DNA of 64,000 bases, taken from contig NC_080543.1 in assembly GCF_028640845.1 (NCBI RefSeq), forward strand, positions 97,081,825 to 97,145,824. Direction: 5' to 3'. Source of the stretch: Ahaetulla prasina. Lineage: Eukaryota > Chordata > Lepidosauria > Squamata > Colubridae. The first letter of the stretch is position 1. Each line of letters starts with the position of its first letter. Shown one piece after another: positions 37,001-44,929 of this stretch. A program made the position numbers and the translations under genes. The notes beneath the pieces were generated by a model. That model was not told the DNA's origin. It saw only the letters and a list, made by a program, of their open reading frames with translations, and ran no database searches.

Positions 37001-38688
37001 AGTTCGGACCGGATTGCCTGATCCAGTAATGATGGCAGTGGGTGGTTCAGAGAACCGGTAGCAAAAATCCCTGCACCCCTCCCACATGCCTAGCAGAGCT
37101 GTGTGAGCATCATAGGGTTTTTTTTTACTTTTAAAAGCATTTTTTTTTGGCCGAAAAAATGCTTTTAAAAGTAAAAAAAAAAGTTGGCCATGCCCACCCA
37201 GTCACATTACCCCTGACCAAGCCACGCCCACAGAACTGGTAGTAACAAATTTTACATTTCACCACTGCATGGAAGGGAACTTTGCACTGGGATGCAGAAA
37301 GGAAGCTTGAATCCCTGGTCTGATATGTGAGGAAATGTAGTGGGGCAGAGTCCAAGGAAGGAGGAGGCATAGTCCAGAGGAGTAAAAGACAACTTAGTTC
37401 AGATAGTTTGTAGGAGAGAATGAGGATGAAGCCAGTCCTATCCAATAGTTCCCAGAATATATGCTTCATAAGTAATATCCTGCTTCGGTTTGGCAAGATT
37501 AGTACAACAATTAAGAAATCAGGTTGAGAGAATCACTATACGTGGATTGGGTATTTTTTTGTGGGGGAGCCTGGCAGAGCTTAGTTTTTCTGGGCCACAG
37601 TAGGCCTTCCCCTATCTTCCATGTGCAAAAGGGAACCACCATGCTAGACCCGAGAATGAAAATTCAGATCTTTGAGATCCAAGCTTCCTTTCTTTTCAAC
37701 CTACATCAGATGTTTCCCCCCTCTCCAAAACTGGGTTGCCAAACTGAGTGGTAGCAGAGTTAGAAACAGAAAAGTGTTAGTTAATAAAATTAGAATTGGA
37801 TCCATTTGCAGGCAAAATATTTGCTATAACTCTTTTCTAAACTTTAAATCTCTTGGAACTAACCTTGACAGTTATCAAAACTCAAACAAAATGTATTAGT
37901 TATTAAACCTGAATTTGCAGAAGAAATAGGATCATTGCATTTTGAGTCACATTGAACTTTGGAAAGGATTTGGATGATTAGTCTTCAGATTGCACACCCT
38001 AAATAATATTAAACCATTGGTATACTGCCGAATCCATTTCCTCCCATAAGTACCCATGAAAGCTATGTTATGAAACCTGTTTATTTCTTACCCTTCCTTG
38101 ATAGAGAAATGCCTCTTATCATTAGAATTCAAGCAAAGTCTGCTTGAGGAAAGATTGCTTAGAAGCTCCATGACACTTCAGTCATGAAATATAGGCAAAG
38201 CATAGGAACCAATTATGGGGCAAATAGGCTAAAGTAGTATCTGTTATGAGTTAAGCAATGCTGAAGGAGCTGGGACTTGGCATAACATTTCTATATATTT
38301 CAGGACAATAAAATACACCATGGATTAAGCCTAGGGAAAATGAGTGCAAAACAACATTTTTAGAAGAGGGGAAAATAGCGGGAGAAAGGCCACAGCCATA
38401 GGAATGAAAATAAGACACAAAGGCATCACTTCTTTTCTAGACAACCTATTCCTGAATTAACAAATTACTTTTGCAACAGGTGGTGGAGTCTTAGTAGTGG
38501 ATCCAATTATTGATGAAAAAATATCTGAGTCGCTTCCTGGTCATATGTATCGCATCATATTGTTGATTATGTCTGAAGGAAAAGCACGGAAAGAATCAGA
38601 GCATCGAATACTCTTCCAAATCGCTGGCTTTAAAGATATTCAGTTCAAGAAAGGAAATATGTTTGATGTCATTTTGGGCAGAAAATAA
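22202..38688 (+). CDS. ASMT-like: ASMT-like O-methyltransferase, 8 exons, apparently intact but lacking catalytic residues
   Basis: Joined exons: 22202-22273, 26704-26878, 27267-27396, 28193-28261, 34490-34608, 36225-36365, 36532-36654, 38480-38688. They total 1038 nt (345 residues plus stop) with no internal stop and GT/AG at every intron. The family (acetylserotonin O-methyltransferase, SAM-dependent, last step of melatonin synthesis, cytosolic) is recognised by an N-terminal dimerisation domain (residues 1-110), the DLGG SAM loop (about 186-189), FDLPEVV, FFKDPIPEADLYIL (238-251), KPGGG (275-279) and a C-terminal AGF-FQFKK-R-K tail. Catalytic His-Asp of VLHDW is Ile256-Asn257, and Glu of GxERT is Ala312. 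The GDFF aspartate is Asn237. The start is chosen for family length and alignment; in-frame ATGs at 22148 and 22166 could add 18 or 12 residues. The structure is certain enough to call; methyltransferase activity is doubtful. Confidence 0.88.
22390..22560. repeat. Short interspersed repeat (same family as 1037)
   Basis: GTTAATCCTCACCTTATGGCC and TTGAGCCCTGAATTA are shared with 1037-1080. It lies in intron 1 of the ASMT-like gene. Confidence 0.5.
22605..23213 (-). mobile_element. CR1/L2-group LINE, 3' part, left of the half-L1 insertion
   Basis: This is the same family as 8755-10110: the (TTTA)n end, the conserved GGCACGCTGGTGCTCTTATG block, then the C-terminal RT frame on the minus strand. 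It is split at 23213 by the half-L1 and resumes at 25041. Confidence 0.75.
23214..25040 (+). mobile_element. Half-L1: leader, ORF1, 3' UTR and poly-A, no ORF2
   Basis: A complete insertion of 1.83 kb with the 14-bp TSD AGAATTGGTCTAGC (23200-23213, 25041-25054). It has a GC-rich leader starting near GACGACTTCCGG, ORF1 (23925-24765), a 3' UTR of about 250 nt, AATAAAAACTT and poly-A. No endonuclease or RT codons are seen after ORF1. It belongs to a different ORF1 subfamily from 41349-44216. Confidence 0.85.
23925..24765 (+). CDS. L1-type ORF1 protein, one frameshift
   Basis: Part one (23925-about 24110) has MAKGQRPTAGEMERILEKL and a heptad-like coiled coil. The frame then shifts to 24100-24765, which carries FLRFQNLEE, VDRVYRVNSQYARTHAVPRE, REIAILRQIPRQVREM and FRWLMPEGLMIF, the RRM-like and C-terminal domains of L1 ORF1p. 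An acidic tail follows, ending in RSKTRK. The shift lies near GGTGAGATGCGGTGCAG. ORF1p binds its own RNA in the cytoplasm and would need RT supplied in trans. Confidence 0.75.
25041..25205 (-). mobile_element. CR1/L2-group LINE, continuation right of the half-L1
   Basis: It continues from the TSD AGAATTGGTCTAGC with GCAAATGTTTTGTATGCTCTG, exactly as in the unbroken copies at 9407 and 48150. It ends at about 25205, 5'-truncated. Confidence 0.75.
25616..25875 (+). repeat. L2-type LINE 3' tail
   Basis: It has the characteristic ACCGCCCTGAGTCCTTAGGG and GGGCGGTATAAA followed by (AAAT)n, as at 46950-47185 and, reversed, at 41210-41336. Confidence 0.65.
25924..26147. mobile_element. Inverted-repeat element with arms of about 55 bp
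   Basis: The left arm 25924-25979 (GCTTTTTCAGAAGGCAATTG and GGACTTTCTTGTTTCTTCTT) is complementary to the right arm 26092-26147 with few mismatches. The loop is about 112 bp. A 30-bp direct repeat (CAATCTTGACCTGGATGACT and onward) occurs at 26151 and 26324, just outside. It is probably a MITE or a folded LINE end, in intron 1. Confidence 0.65.
26704..26878 (+). CDS. ASMT-like: ASMT-like exon 2
   Basis: The acceptor is TTTTCCCAG and the donor is AAAG/GTGATC. The exon encodes 58 codons plus one base, with the motif SQLGIFDLL and the LLEACVDLKVLKVE segment of the dimerisation domain. It enters in phase 0 and leaves with one base, matching exon 3. Confidence 0.9.
27267..27396 (+). CDS. ASMT-like: ASMT-like exon 3
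   Basis: The acceptor is CATTTTTAG and the donor is AG/GTAAGA. It encodes LYGNTEFANLFL and SPKSQYYTMKF, corresponding to the ASMT segment that follows the GGK junction, and ends in AVR. It leaves with two bases of the Arg codon. Confidence 0.9.
28193..28261 (+). CDS. ASMT-like: ASMT-like exon 4
   Basis: A 69-nt exon between acceptor CTGCTTCAG and donor AG/GTAAAA. It encodes DGKSQILSIYGISSKELYEV, matching the ASMT segment between AVRE and IYRSE. It is too short for a simple open-frame screen and was found by phase and homology. Confidence 0.85.
28770..28915 (-). mobile_element. CR1/L2-group LINE 3' UTR fragment
   Basis: It shares ACATTAGGACAGGAACGGTA and GGCACGCTGGTGCTCTTATG with the copies at 22700 and 47650. 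Only the 3' UTR is present. It lies in intron 4. Confidence 0.65.
29040..30566 (+). mobile_element. CR1 LINE, pre-RT and RT region, interrupted
   Basis: On the plus strand, translated pieces include LDLILTRRDKMIEGGEV, REHLSTLDEFKSLGPDGFY, KVLNKLADVISEPLTYIFQ and NWKRADIVPIFKK, all CR1 motifs between endonuclease and RT core. A MITE (29783-30145) and an L1-like element (30567-33252) interrupt it, and it resumes at 33253. Many stops are present. It lies in intron 4. Confidence 0.75.
29783..30145. mobile_element. hAT-type MITE inside the CR1
   Basis: The left end GGGGTGGGTTCTACTTACC and right end GGGGCAACCCACCACTG match the MITE at 53891. Flanks GATTTTAC and GATTACAC are a diverged 8-bp TSD. 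Removing it rejoins the CR1 frame at GPDGFY. Confidence 0.7.
30567..33252 (+). mobile_element. Non-coding L1-like element with internal tandem repeats
   Basis: The TSD is AAATATATGG (30557-30566 and 33253-33262). It has a GC-rich leader (30567-30960), an AT-rich body without ORF1 or ORF2, and a tail AAAAATAAAAACTTTTTGC like the half-L1 tails. The body holds a 453-nt tandem repeat. It is a second non-coding L1-like family, distinct in body sequence from 1623-4463. Confidence 0.7.
31600..32870. repeat. Tandem repeats, period about 453 nt (four units, two near-identical)
   Basis: GACTATTCCCAAGAAGATGG occurs at 31928 and 32381. The flanking 400 nt, including TTGCACGACCGCTTCAAGAA, are almost identical in the two. 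More diverged units begin near 31600 and 32790. None encodes a protein. Confidence 0.85.
33253..33935 (+). mobile_element. CR1 LINE 3' end, continuation
   Basis: It resumes the CR1 of 29040, with the C-terminal blocks AKKVNAVLGCINRGTESGSC and HLEYCIQFWLP, then a 3' UTR with GGTTGGACTAGAGGATTTCC and CTTCCAACTCTGTTATTCTG, typical of CR1 ends. A SINE is inserted at 33348-33605. Confidence 0.75.
33348..33605 (+). mobile_element. tRNA-derived squamate SINE
   Basis: It has a tRNA-like head (GCCTCTGTGGCTCAGACTGG and GGTTCAAGCTCCACC), the shared body TTGACTCAGCCTTCCATC, GACCCAGATTGTTGGGGGTA, and the tail CCGCCCTGAGTCTTCGGAG with GGGCGGGATATAAATG. The tail matches the L2-type LINE 3' end seen elsewhere here, as expected for a SINE that borrows LINE machinery. 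Confidence 0.78.
34190..34372 (-). mobile_element. CR1/L2-group LINE 3' UTR fragment
   Basis: It has (TTTA)n then TTGTCACAACAGTATATATA and ACAATAGGACAGGAAT, the conserved 3' UTR of the family at 8755. It lies in intron 4, just upstream of exon 5. Confidence 0.65.
34490..34608 (+). CDS. ASMT-like: ASMT-like exon 5
   Basis: The acceptor is CAATTCTAG and the donor is GGTG/GTAAGT. It encodes SQEDLENFFKYMDEAW, then AFDLSGF and CDLGG, the start of the SAM-binding glycine loop. It follows intron 4 (6.2 kb), which holds a nested CR1, L1-like and MITE complex. Confidence 0.9.
35125..35340 (+). mobile_element. tRNA-derived SINE, second type
   Basis: GTAGTTAAGGCATCAGGCTA and GAGTTCTAGTCCTGC form A- and B-box-like parts. 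GGTGGGTGACTTTGGACCAG and GCACTAAGAAGGGAGCAATG follow. The 3' half also occurs at 6745-6870 in ASMT copy 1, so it predates that duplication. Confidence 0.65.
36225..36365 (+). CDS. ASMT-like: ASMT-like exon 6
   Basis: The acceptor is TTTCAAG and the donor is GAAG/GTAATA. It encodes SSGGLAKQLISKYPNYTV, then FDLPEVVELSKKYNAF and ITFHEG. The aspartate of FDLPEVV, which contacts the SAM ribose in this family, is present. The exon is the same length (141 nt) in copy 1. Confidence 0.92.
36532..36654 (+). CDS. ASMT-like: ASMT-like exon 7, catalytic His-Asp replaced by Ile-Asn
   Basis: The acceptor is TTTTTGCAG and the donor is CCAG/GTAGGC. It encodes NFFKDPIPEADLYILSRVL, then INWNDEKC and FTACKPG. 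The family's VLHDW is VLINW here, so the general-base His and its Asp partner are absent (residues 256-257). Confidence 0.92.
36983..37267. mobile_element. hAT-type MITE with 8-bp TSD, absent from the paralogous site
   Basis: The TSD CATGGAAG flanks it (36975-36982, 37268-37275). Ends are CAGGGTTGAAATG and CATTTCACCACTG. The paralogous position in copy 1 (about 8489, CCATGCGAGGAAGG) has no insertion. It lies in intron 7. Confidence 0.82.
38480..38688 (+). CDS. ASMT-like: ASMT-like exon 8, terminal
   Basis: The acceptor is TTGCAACAG. The exon runs 209 nt to TAA at 38686-38688. It encodes GGVLVVDPIIDEK, then IMSEGKARKESE and AGFKDIQFKKGNMF, ending in GRK. GxERT of active family members is GKARK here. 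No other copy of this exon is visible in the window. Confidence 0.9.
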
Positions 38689-38733
38689 TACTCAACATAC
38701 TTCACTCCTACTGAGTATTAAAAAAATTACAAT

Positions 38734-38739
38734 AATAAA
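38734..38739 (+). promoter_or_regulatory. Candidate polyadenylation signal of the ASMT-like gene
   Basis: A canonical AATAAA lies 46 nt after the stop codon at 38688 and is followed by T-rich sequence. No competing signal is nearer. It is a plausible 3' end for the transcript. Confidence 0.55.
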
Positions 38740-38940
38740 TTGCTTTTACTATTGTATTGATTCTAATCTCTGTGTCTATGCATGTATTTATTTACTATAC
38801 TAAACCTATTATACATCTACTAATCCTACTTTGATGTATCTGTCATCAAAGAAAATAACTTAGTTTGAAAAGGGTCTTGAGAGTTTGAAATTCTGCAGGG
38901 GTCTACTTGTTGCCCAAGACAGGTTATTATTACTCACACA

Positions 38941-39194
38941 CAAAGGTGGTATTCAGCAGGTTCTGACCAGTTCTGGAGAACCGGTAGCTGAAATTTTGAG
39001 TAATTCGGAGAACCGGTAAATACCACTTCTGACTGGCCATGTTCCCATCTATTCTCTGTCCCAGTTGATCGGCAGTAAATGGGGATTTTGCAATAATCTT
39101 CCCCTGGAAGCAATGCCACGTCCACCAAGCCACACCACGTCCACCAAGCCACGCCCATAGACCCGGTAGTAAAAAAATTTGAATCCCACCACCG
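38941..39194. mobile_element. hAT-type MITE downstream of the ASMT-like gene
   Basis: Ends are AAGGTGGTATTCAG and TTGAATCCCACCACCG, with flanks CTCACACA and CTCACAAG (6 of 8 match). The interior has repeated GAACCGGTAG motifs as in its relatives. Confidence 0.65.
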
Positions 39195-39239
39195 CTCACA
39201 AGACCAATATGTATACTGTGGAGTATCTGGTCAATCTGT

Positions 39240-39702
39240 GTTAGAATGCCTACTAGGCCTCAGTGTAGAGATTATACGTGCAGGTTGTTTGGATGGCTGA
39301 CCACTAGATGGCAGACCACTACAACTGGACCACAAGGTAAGTCTTTAGTCTCTACCTATGACTCATCCCCAGGGAATCTCTGCCTTTGGAAAGACCCTGA
39401 CACACACTGGTACCAGCCGAGGTATATCATAGCAGGTATCTATCTCAGCTTAGCACTCATTGAATAGGCAGCACCTCAGCCAATCATATATTGTTTTATT
39501 GTACATGCATCTTCGCTGACCTATCATGATGCTACATGTATGTATCCTCTTGCATGAACTATAAAAGGGAGCTTTGGATTTGACTCTGCGCTCCCATCCC
39601 GAGGAAGAACGCGCGTTCGACTCTTTTTCATGAGAGACCACCACACTCAGTTGTAAGAAACAGTAAAATGCAATATTTGGGAGAGAAGGTGAGAATATCA
39701 CA
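39240..39702 (+). mobile_element. Possible solo LTR
   Basis: It begins TGTTAGAATGCC, has a TATA-like CTATAAAAGGGAGC at 39559, a GC-rich segment after it, and ends near GAGAATATCACA. A TSD is not clear. It could instead be a promoter-bearing unique sequence. Confidence 0.35.
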
Positions 39703-40199
39703 CTGTATGCCCTGTATGCTTGTCAGAACTACAAGGTAGACCAGACCAGAAAATTACATAGGAACATGAAAATGACTTTTCATCATAATAATAGAATTTT
39801 ACAAGAATGTTTATGTTTTACCTTCTTTCTCCATTTGACCCATTTCATCAAGGAGGAGTCAGACCAAGTCCCTTTTCCCAGGGCTGAAAGGATGCTTCTG
39901 CTCTTGTTCCTGTACAAGCTGCTGAATATTCTCTTCAAAGCTAGCTCCACAGCTTCCTATAATGCTCCAGATCTTGTTTACAGATTGGGTTACAAGGCTC
40001 CCCAGGGTTCACTCCAAGGCTGTGGTAGATGTGCAGAAGGTTATATTTTATTGTACCCAAGAGAATCAAGAAGAACTGGCTTAATAATGTGATTTTTAGA
40101 ATAAATTTTGAATGTTGAAAATATTGCAAGATAGTCAGGATCTATGTATGAACAGAAGAAAATGCCTTCTTCTTCTTCTTCTAAAAAAAAGGCTTTTAG

Positions 40200-40640
40200 G
40201 GAAGGGAAAAATCAAATTTTATCTTTATATTACACTCTCTCAGACAAGCCTTATGAGGTCTTTTACAGATCAAATTAAAACTTTATAGTGTGTGGAAATT
40301 AAATACATTTATTGTTTCATGGGCAACTAGTCAGTTTCATGGGCAACTAGTCAACTTCCCAGAATCAGTGTTTTCTCTGTCATATATTCTTTACCCATCA
40401 TCACCTTATTCAATCTCCTTGATTGAATGGCACTGGAATATTCTTACAATACATTTAATTGACCAGGCATTTCTTTATTAATGTCAAGTACAAAGCACTG
40501 GTCTGTAATTAGAATGACTATATGAGTCTGCTTAGTTTTGAGAATATTCTAACCTTGCCCACTAAAATGGCACACTTGTTTCACATATCACACACAGATT
40601 GTTTCAAATCCTGGTCTATATCTGGAAACATTGCGATTCC
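40200..40640 (+). repeat. Segmental duplication Z, copy 1 (downstream of the ASMT-like gene)
   Basis: It matches 44930-45330 in order, including TTGACCAGGCATTTCTTT and AGATTNTTNCAAATCCTGGT-type blocks. It indicates that DNA 3' of the gene was duplicated with it. Confidence 0.75.
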
Positions 40641-40664
40641 AGCATGATTCTAGCAGTTTGGTCT

Positions 40665-40800
40665 AGCCAGTTTGGTCAAGTGATTAGGGCACCAAGCTAG
40701 AAAGTGGGAGACTGTGAGTTCTAGTCCCACCTTAGCCATGAAAGCTGACTGGGTGACTTTTCACCAGTCAATGTCTCTCAGCCCCACAGCTTCAGAGATT
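40665..40800 (+). mobile_element. tRNA-derived SINE, second type, fragment
   Basis: GATTAGGGCACCAAGCTAGA, GAGACTGTGAGTTCTAGTCC and GACTGGGTGACTTTTCACCA match the SINE at 35125. It is 3'-shortened. Confidence 0.6.
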
Positions 40801-41169
40801 TGTTATTCTGAGGAAAATAGGAGGAAGGGGTGCCAAGAATGCTGGCATATCTTTGTGCCATGTCGCTGCCTGGAGGAAAACACATGAATAAATATACATT
40901 TCTCAAGAAATACATTATTTACAAATGCATTTTTGTATTTTGGCCAATTGGTGATTTTTAAAAAAGTCTTATTTTTATAATGCAATAGACGTATAGAATC
41001 CTGGTAAAACTCCAAGCAATGATTTTATGATGCCTGAAATAGTACAAAATAATCTGGAATGGTTGATTCCCATTCTTGCCTATTAACTTTCATTGATCGC
41101 ACTGTACAAATTCCTTGGGATTAGGGTCCAGCCATTATGTGCCTCTATGCTATACATTTATACAACAAC

Positions 41170-41348
41170 TTAGTCGATTTTATTATTATTATTATTATTA
41201 TTATTTATTCGATTTTTATACCGCCCTTCTCCCGAAGGACTCAGGGCGGTGTACAGCCAAAATAAAACCAACAATACAATATACAATTAAAACCCGAATT
41301 AAAAAATTTATTACACCATTGGCCTAAGACTTTAAAACATAGAAAACT
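41170..41348 (-). mobile_element. L2-type LINE 3' end, left of the half-L1
   Basis: It has (ATT)n, then ATACCGCCCTTCTCCCGAAG and GACTCAGGGCGGTGTACAG, the reverse of the tail at 47120. The half-L1 interrupts it, and it resumes at 44217. Confidence 0.7.
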
Positions 41349-44216
41349 GACTTCCGGTTTGGCACCGTAGGTGATGGCGGTGATCTTTACGATCACCAAC
41401 CTCTGGATTATGTGGAATCGCTAGGACAGCTTAAATCTGCTGTCCAGCGGTTCGGAAAACCCCTTCTTCGGGAGAAGGAGAAGGTGGTGAGCTGAGGGCA
41501 GAGGTTGAATTTCCCTAAAGCCCCTGAGAAAAAAGGGGTTTGAAGGGTTAAGTTCCCTCCAGTAACCCGAAGTGCTCCAGATCCGAGGATTCTTCTGCTT
41601 TGGCGGAACCAATCACCACGACCAAACGCCGAGATTTATTTTGGACAATAAAGGATTATACCGGACAGAACGAAAGTGGGAGAACTTTATGCAAGTAGCC
41701 AAGCCGATTCCCCGATACTTTGTAACAAGCTTGAAAACAGTAAAAATGGAGGCGAATTGTTAACAAGTTAACGAGTGGAAAGCGAAAGTGATACTTTCAG
41801 CGTTCCGTCTGCAGTTGGTAATTTGCATGTTACTTGCTGCTTTTACTCTTTAACTCTTTGCTGCCTGCTGATAGAATCTAGGGGAGATTTTTAAATACTG
41901 CTTTAAAAGACTGTGTTTTTTAGAGGTTAAGAAGATTTAAAGTGAATATTAAGTTGGAAATAAATAAATATATAATTTTATAGAAGATGGCAGCCAAACA
42001 ATTAAAGTCTACTGTAACAAAGAGCTCTGGAACTTTATCAGCTGGTGCCTCTCCAGCTCATACAGCAGAGACTAGAACATTGAATTTAGAGGCGTTACAA
42101 GAGAACTTAAAAGGCTTTATAGAAGAAAAATTTAAAGTAATAACTGATGAGATGTCTGAAATGAAAGAGCAGATATCAGAAATTCAAGTGGGAAATAAAG
42201 AAGTTAAAGAAGGATTTGTAATGGCAGTACAAAGTTTGGCAACGAATGTGATTTTATTGGAGGAGGAGGTTGAAGAAATTAAGCAACATAATTTAAAATT
42301 AGAAAATAAAATGGATGAATTTCAAAGTAAAATGGAAAAACAGAGGATGAAATAGTTTTGATACAATATAGAAATATGGAATTTGCTCTTAGAATTCGAG
42401 GTTTGAAAGAAAATAAGGAAGAGAATTTAAGGAAATTTTTCTGAAGTATTTGCTGAGATATTAGCAGCTCGTCCAGCAGATGTGGCTTATCAAATTGATA
42501 AAATATATCGTGTGAATTCTTGGATAGCAAGGCAAAAAAGTTGCCAAGGGATGTTGTTATTTATTTTACAAACAGAACAGTGAGAAATCAGATTTTGCAA
42601 GCTTCATATAAGGGGGAGAAGATTCAGATTGCTGGTCAAGATATTTTGATATTAAAGGAAATCCCACCAAAAATGTTAAGGGCTAGGAAGGAATTTGCCT
42701 TCCTGGTGAATGAACTTAAAAAACATCAGATTGAATATAGATGGGATATTCCAACTGGTATAATAGTATATTATGTAGGGAAAGTACATCGTTTCAATAC
42801 GGTTGGAAAAGCAAGAGAATTTTATGTTGAGGTATTAAAAGTTGGAAGTCTTCCCCCATTGGAAGCTAGAAGAAGGGAGGCTGAAGTGAAGGAAAGAGAA
42901 GTGAAGCAGGTACAAGAACAGATTGTGATGGAAGAAGATTTATTACAAGTGTTGGAAATACCTACGACGGGTTTAGATTCAAAAGAACAAAGGCTGACAA
43001 GAGCTGCTGCTAAACGCAAGGAACAAGAGATGAAGGCACAACAACAACTGGCAACTACTTCAACGGAAACAATGGGAGGAGCAAGGCCTAAAGTAAAATG
43101 TGATCTGCGGCTGGTGTTCCAAAAGTTTCCTTCGGCCGATAATGGCAATTAAACTATTATCTTGGAATGTTAAAGGCCTGAATTCACCGCAGAAGAGAAG
43201 GAAAGTATTTCATTATTTGAAACAATTTAAAAATGACATTACCTGTTTACAAGAAACACATATTAGATCTTGCTAAATGTTGGAGATGCGATTGTGAAGA
43301 TGCTACTTATTACCATTTGGATTAAAGTATGGTGGATCATGCAGAATATTTTGAAAAAGAAGATTAAGTTTACTCTGCAGTTCTTTCTACTAGGAATAAT
43401 TATGGACTATACAGCTATAGAGACTAAATTGATTTTGAACTTAATAACAGTCGCAAGACTTTTGATTGCTCAGTATTGGAAGAAAGAAGAATTACCTACA
43501 ATCAAGAATGGACACTCAAAGTATCAAATCTGGCAGAGATGACAAAATCTCCGCTTACTTGAAAGACTATACACTAGAAAAATATATTCTAGAATGGAAA
43601 ATGTGGATTGATTATATTTAAAATAAGTATCAGATAAAAAAATATTGAATAGCATATGAGTAAATTTAGGAAATATTTTGTATTAGATATATTTTGAAGG
43701 AGAGGGAATTGAGAGTGTGACTAAGTGTGGTGTGACTAGAGATTATAATTTAGGAATTATTTTGGATTATGATTGTTAGTTTTGATACCCTGCATTTTGT
43801 TCTGGGAAGTCGGGATGGGGGTGGGGGTAAGGGGAGGGAATTGGGGGGTTTGGTAGAGATGGAGTGATGGTTAATGTACAGGGATTATTGAAGAAATATA
43901 ATTAATGTAGGATCGGGTCTGCATAGTTACCATTTTAGAACGGTGAGGAGGGAGAAAAGAGAGAGTAGGAGGTAGGAAAGAGGAGAAGAGGAAGGAAGAG
44001 GGATAGTAGAGGGAGAAGGAAGGTGTAGGGTGGAGGGAGGAGCGGATGTAGATAAGAGAAGGAGAGGAAGGTTTGGAAAGTAAAAGAAGGTAGAAGAGGG
44101 AAGAGTGTTAAAAAGGGGGGTGGTGACTGGGCAAGCCCGACTAATTGTATATAACTGTACATTGGATGAATTATTTGATATGATTGTAAAAATAAAACTT
44201 TTTATGAAAAAAAAAA
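41349..44216 (+). mobile_element. Half-L1, full-length, 12-bp TSD, internal ORF2 deletion
   Basis: The TSD is ACATAGAAAACT (41337-41348, 44217-44228). Parts: leader from GACTTCCGGTTTGG (41349-41986), ORF1 (41987-43152, broken by small frameshifts), ORF2 start (KLLSWNVKGLN through CLQETHI, about 43143-43265), direct fusion to the ORF2 C-terminal relic (about 43270-43542), a purine-rich 3' UTR and AATAAAACTTTTTATG poly-A. The endonuclease remainder and all of RT are missing. The same fusion is present in the copies at 11-15 kb. Confidence 0.87.
41987..43152 (+). pseudogene. L1-type ORF1 with coiled coil, broken by homopolymer-type frameshifts
   Basis: 41987-42355 encodes MAAKQLKSTVTKSSG, then a long coiled coil (MSEMKEQISEIQ to LENKMDEFQSKMEK). 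The reading frame then shifts near 42340 and 42437 and in an A-run near 42535 before the RRM and C-terminal domains (42520-43152: LPRDVVIYFTNR, KMLRARKEFAFL, YRWDIPTGIIVYY). The breaks lie mostly at A or T runs. The whole ORF1p would be about 390 residues. It is broken as given. Confidence 0.75.
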
Positions 44217-44430
44217 ACATAGAAAACTAAAAAACCCATTAAAATTCATAATAAAATTTAAAAACCCAATAAAAACCCAATAAAATTTAAGCCAGCCCCG
44301 CGCGAATAAATAGATGTTTTTCAATTCGCGGCGAAAGGTCCGAAAGTCAGGTATTTGGCGTAAACCAGGGGGAAGTTCGTTCCAGAGGGTAGGAGCCCCA
44401 CAGAGAAGGATCTTCCCCTGGGGGCCGATT
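44217..44430 (-). mobile_element. L2-type LINE, continuation right of the half-L1
   Basis: It continues from the TSD ACATAGAAAACT with CCCATTAAAATTCATAATAA and GCCAGCCCCGCGCGAATAAA, then codes on the minus strand for ICQYMLEVNQIGPQGKILLC and GAPTLWNELPPGLRQIPDF, a RT C-terminal segment. Confidence 0.65.
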
Positions 44431-44929
44431 TGATTGACTTCGAGCATGTACTGGCAGATGTGCAAGCGGGATTCAGATCTGGACACTCTATTCATGGACA
44501 TGGCCTTACTTTTCAACACCTGTGGCTGAAAAACACATATCCAAACCAGGTTCATCATTATATACTGCATTTATTGATTTCAGGTCTGCATTTGAACTAG
44601 TTCCCAGAGAAAGGCTCTGGTCTAAGCTTCTGTATAGAACCATTGACAGATGCCTCTAATTACTTAGGCACAATCTTTATAAGAACTCTAGAATCAAAGT
44701 TCAACACAGCATGCAAGGCAACTACACCAATGAAATTCTAACCTATAGAGCAGGAGTCTCCAACCTTGGCAACTTTAAGACTTGTGGACTTCAACTTCAG
44801 CTTCAACTTCAACTTACACTTCAAGTCTTAAAGTTCCCAATGATGGAGACCCCTGATATAGAGGAGTAAGGCAAGGATGCATGCTAGCCTCTCTGCTGTT
44901 CATTATAAAAATAACAAATAAAAAACCAT
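44431..44929 (+). mobile_element. Unclassified LINE reverse transcriptase fragment
   Basis: Pieces in shifting frames read QAGFRSGHSIHGHGL, then TAFIDFRSAFELVPRERLWSK-like codons, and GVRQGCMLASLLFI, matching RT blocks 2-4 (QxGFR, DF-AFD, RQGC-L-P-LF). A MITE interrupts it. It is broken and short. Confidence 0.55.
44752..44855. mobile_element. hAT-type MITE, 104 bp
   Basis: The left end CAGGAGTCTCCAACC and the right end GGAGACCCCTG form inverted repeats. Flanks CTATAGAG and ATATAGAG match in 7 of 8 positions. A (CTTCAA)-rich interior lies between. Confidence 0.72.

Noticed and set aside
38941..39194. A hairpin regulatory element 3' of the ASMT-like gene
   Set aside because: The inverted ends and GAACCGGTAG motifs match the other hAT-type MITEs in the window, so a mobile element is the simpler reading.
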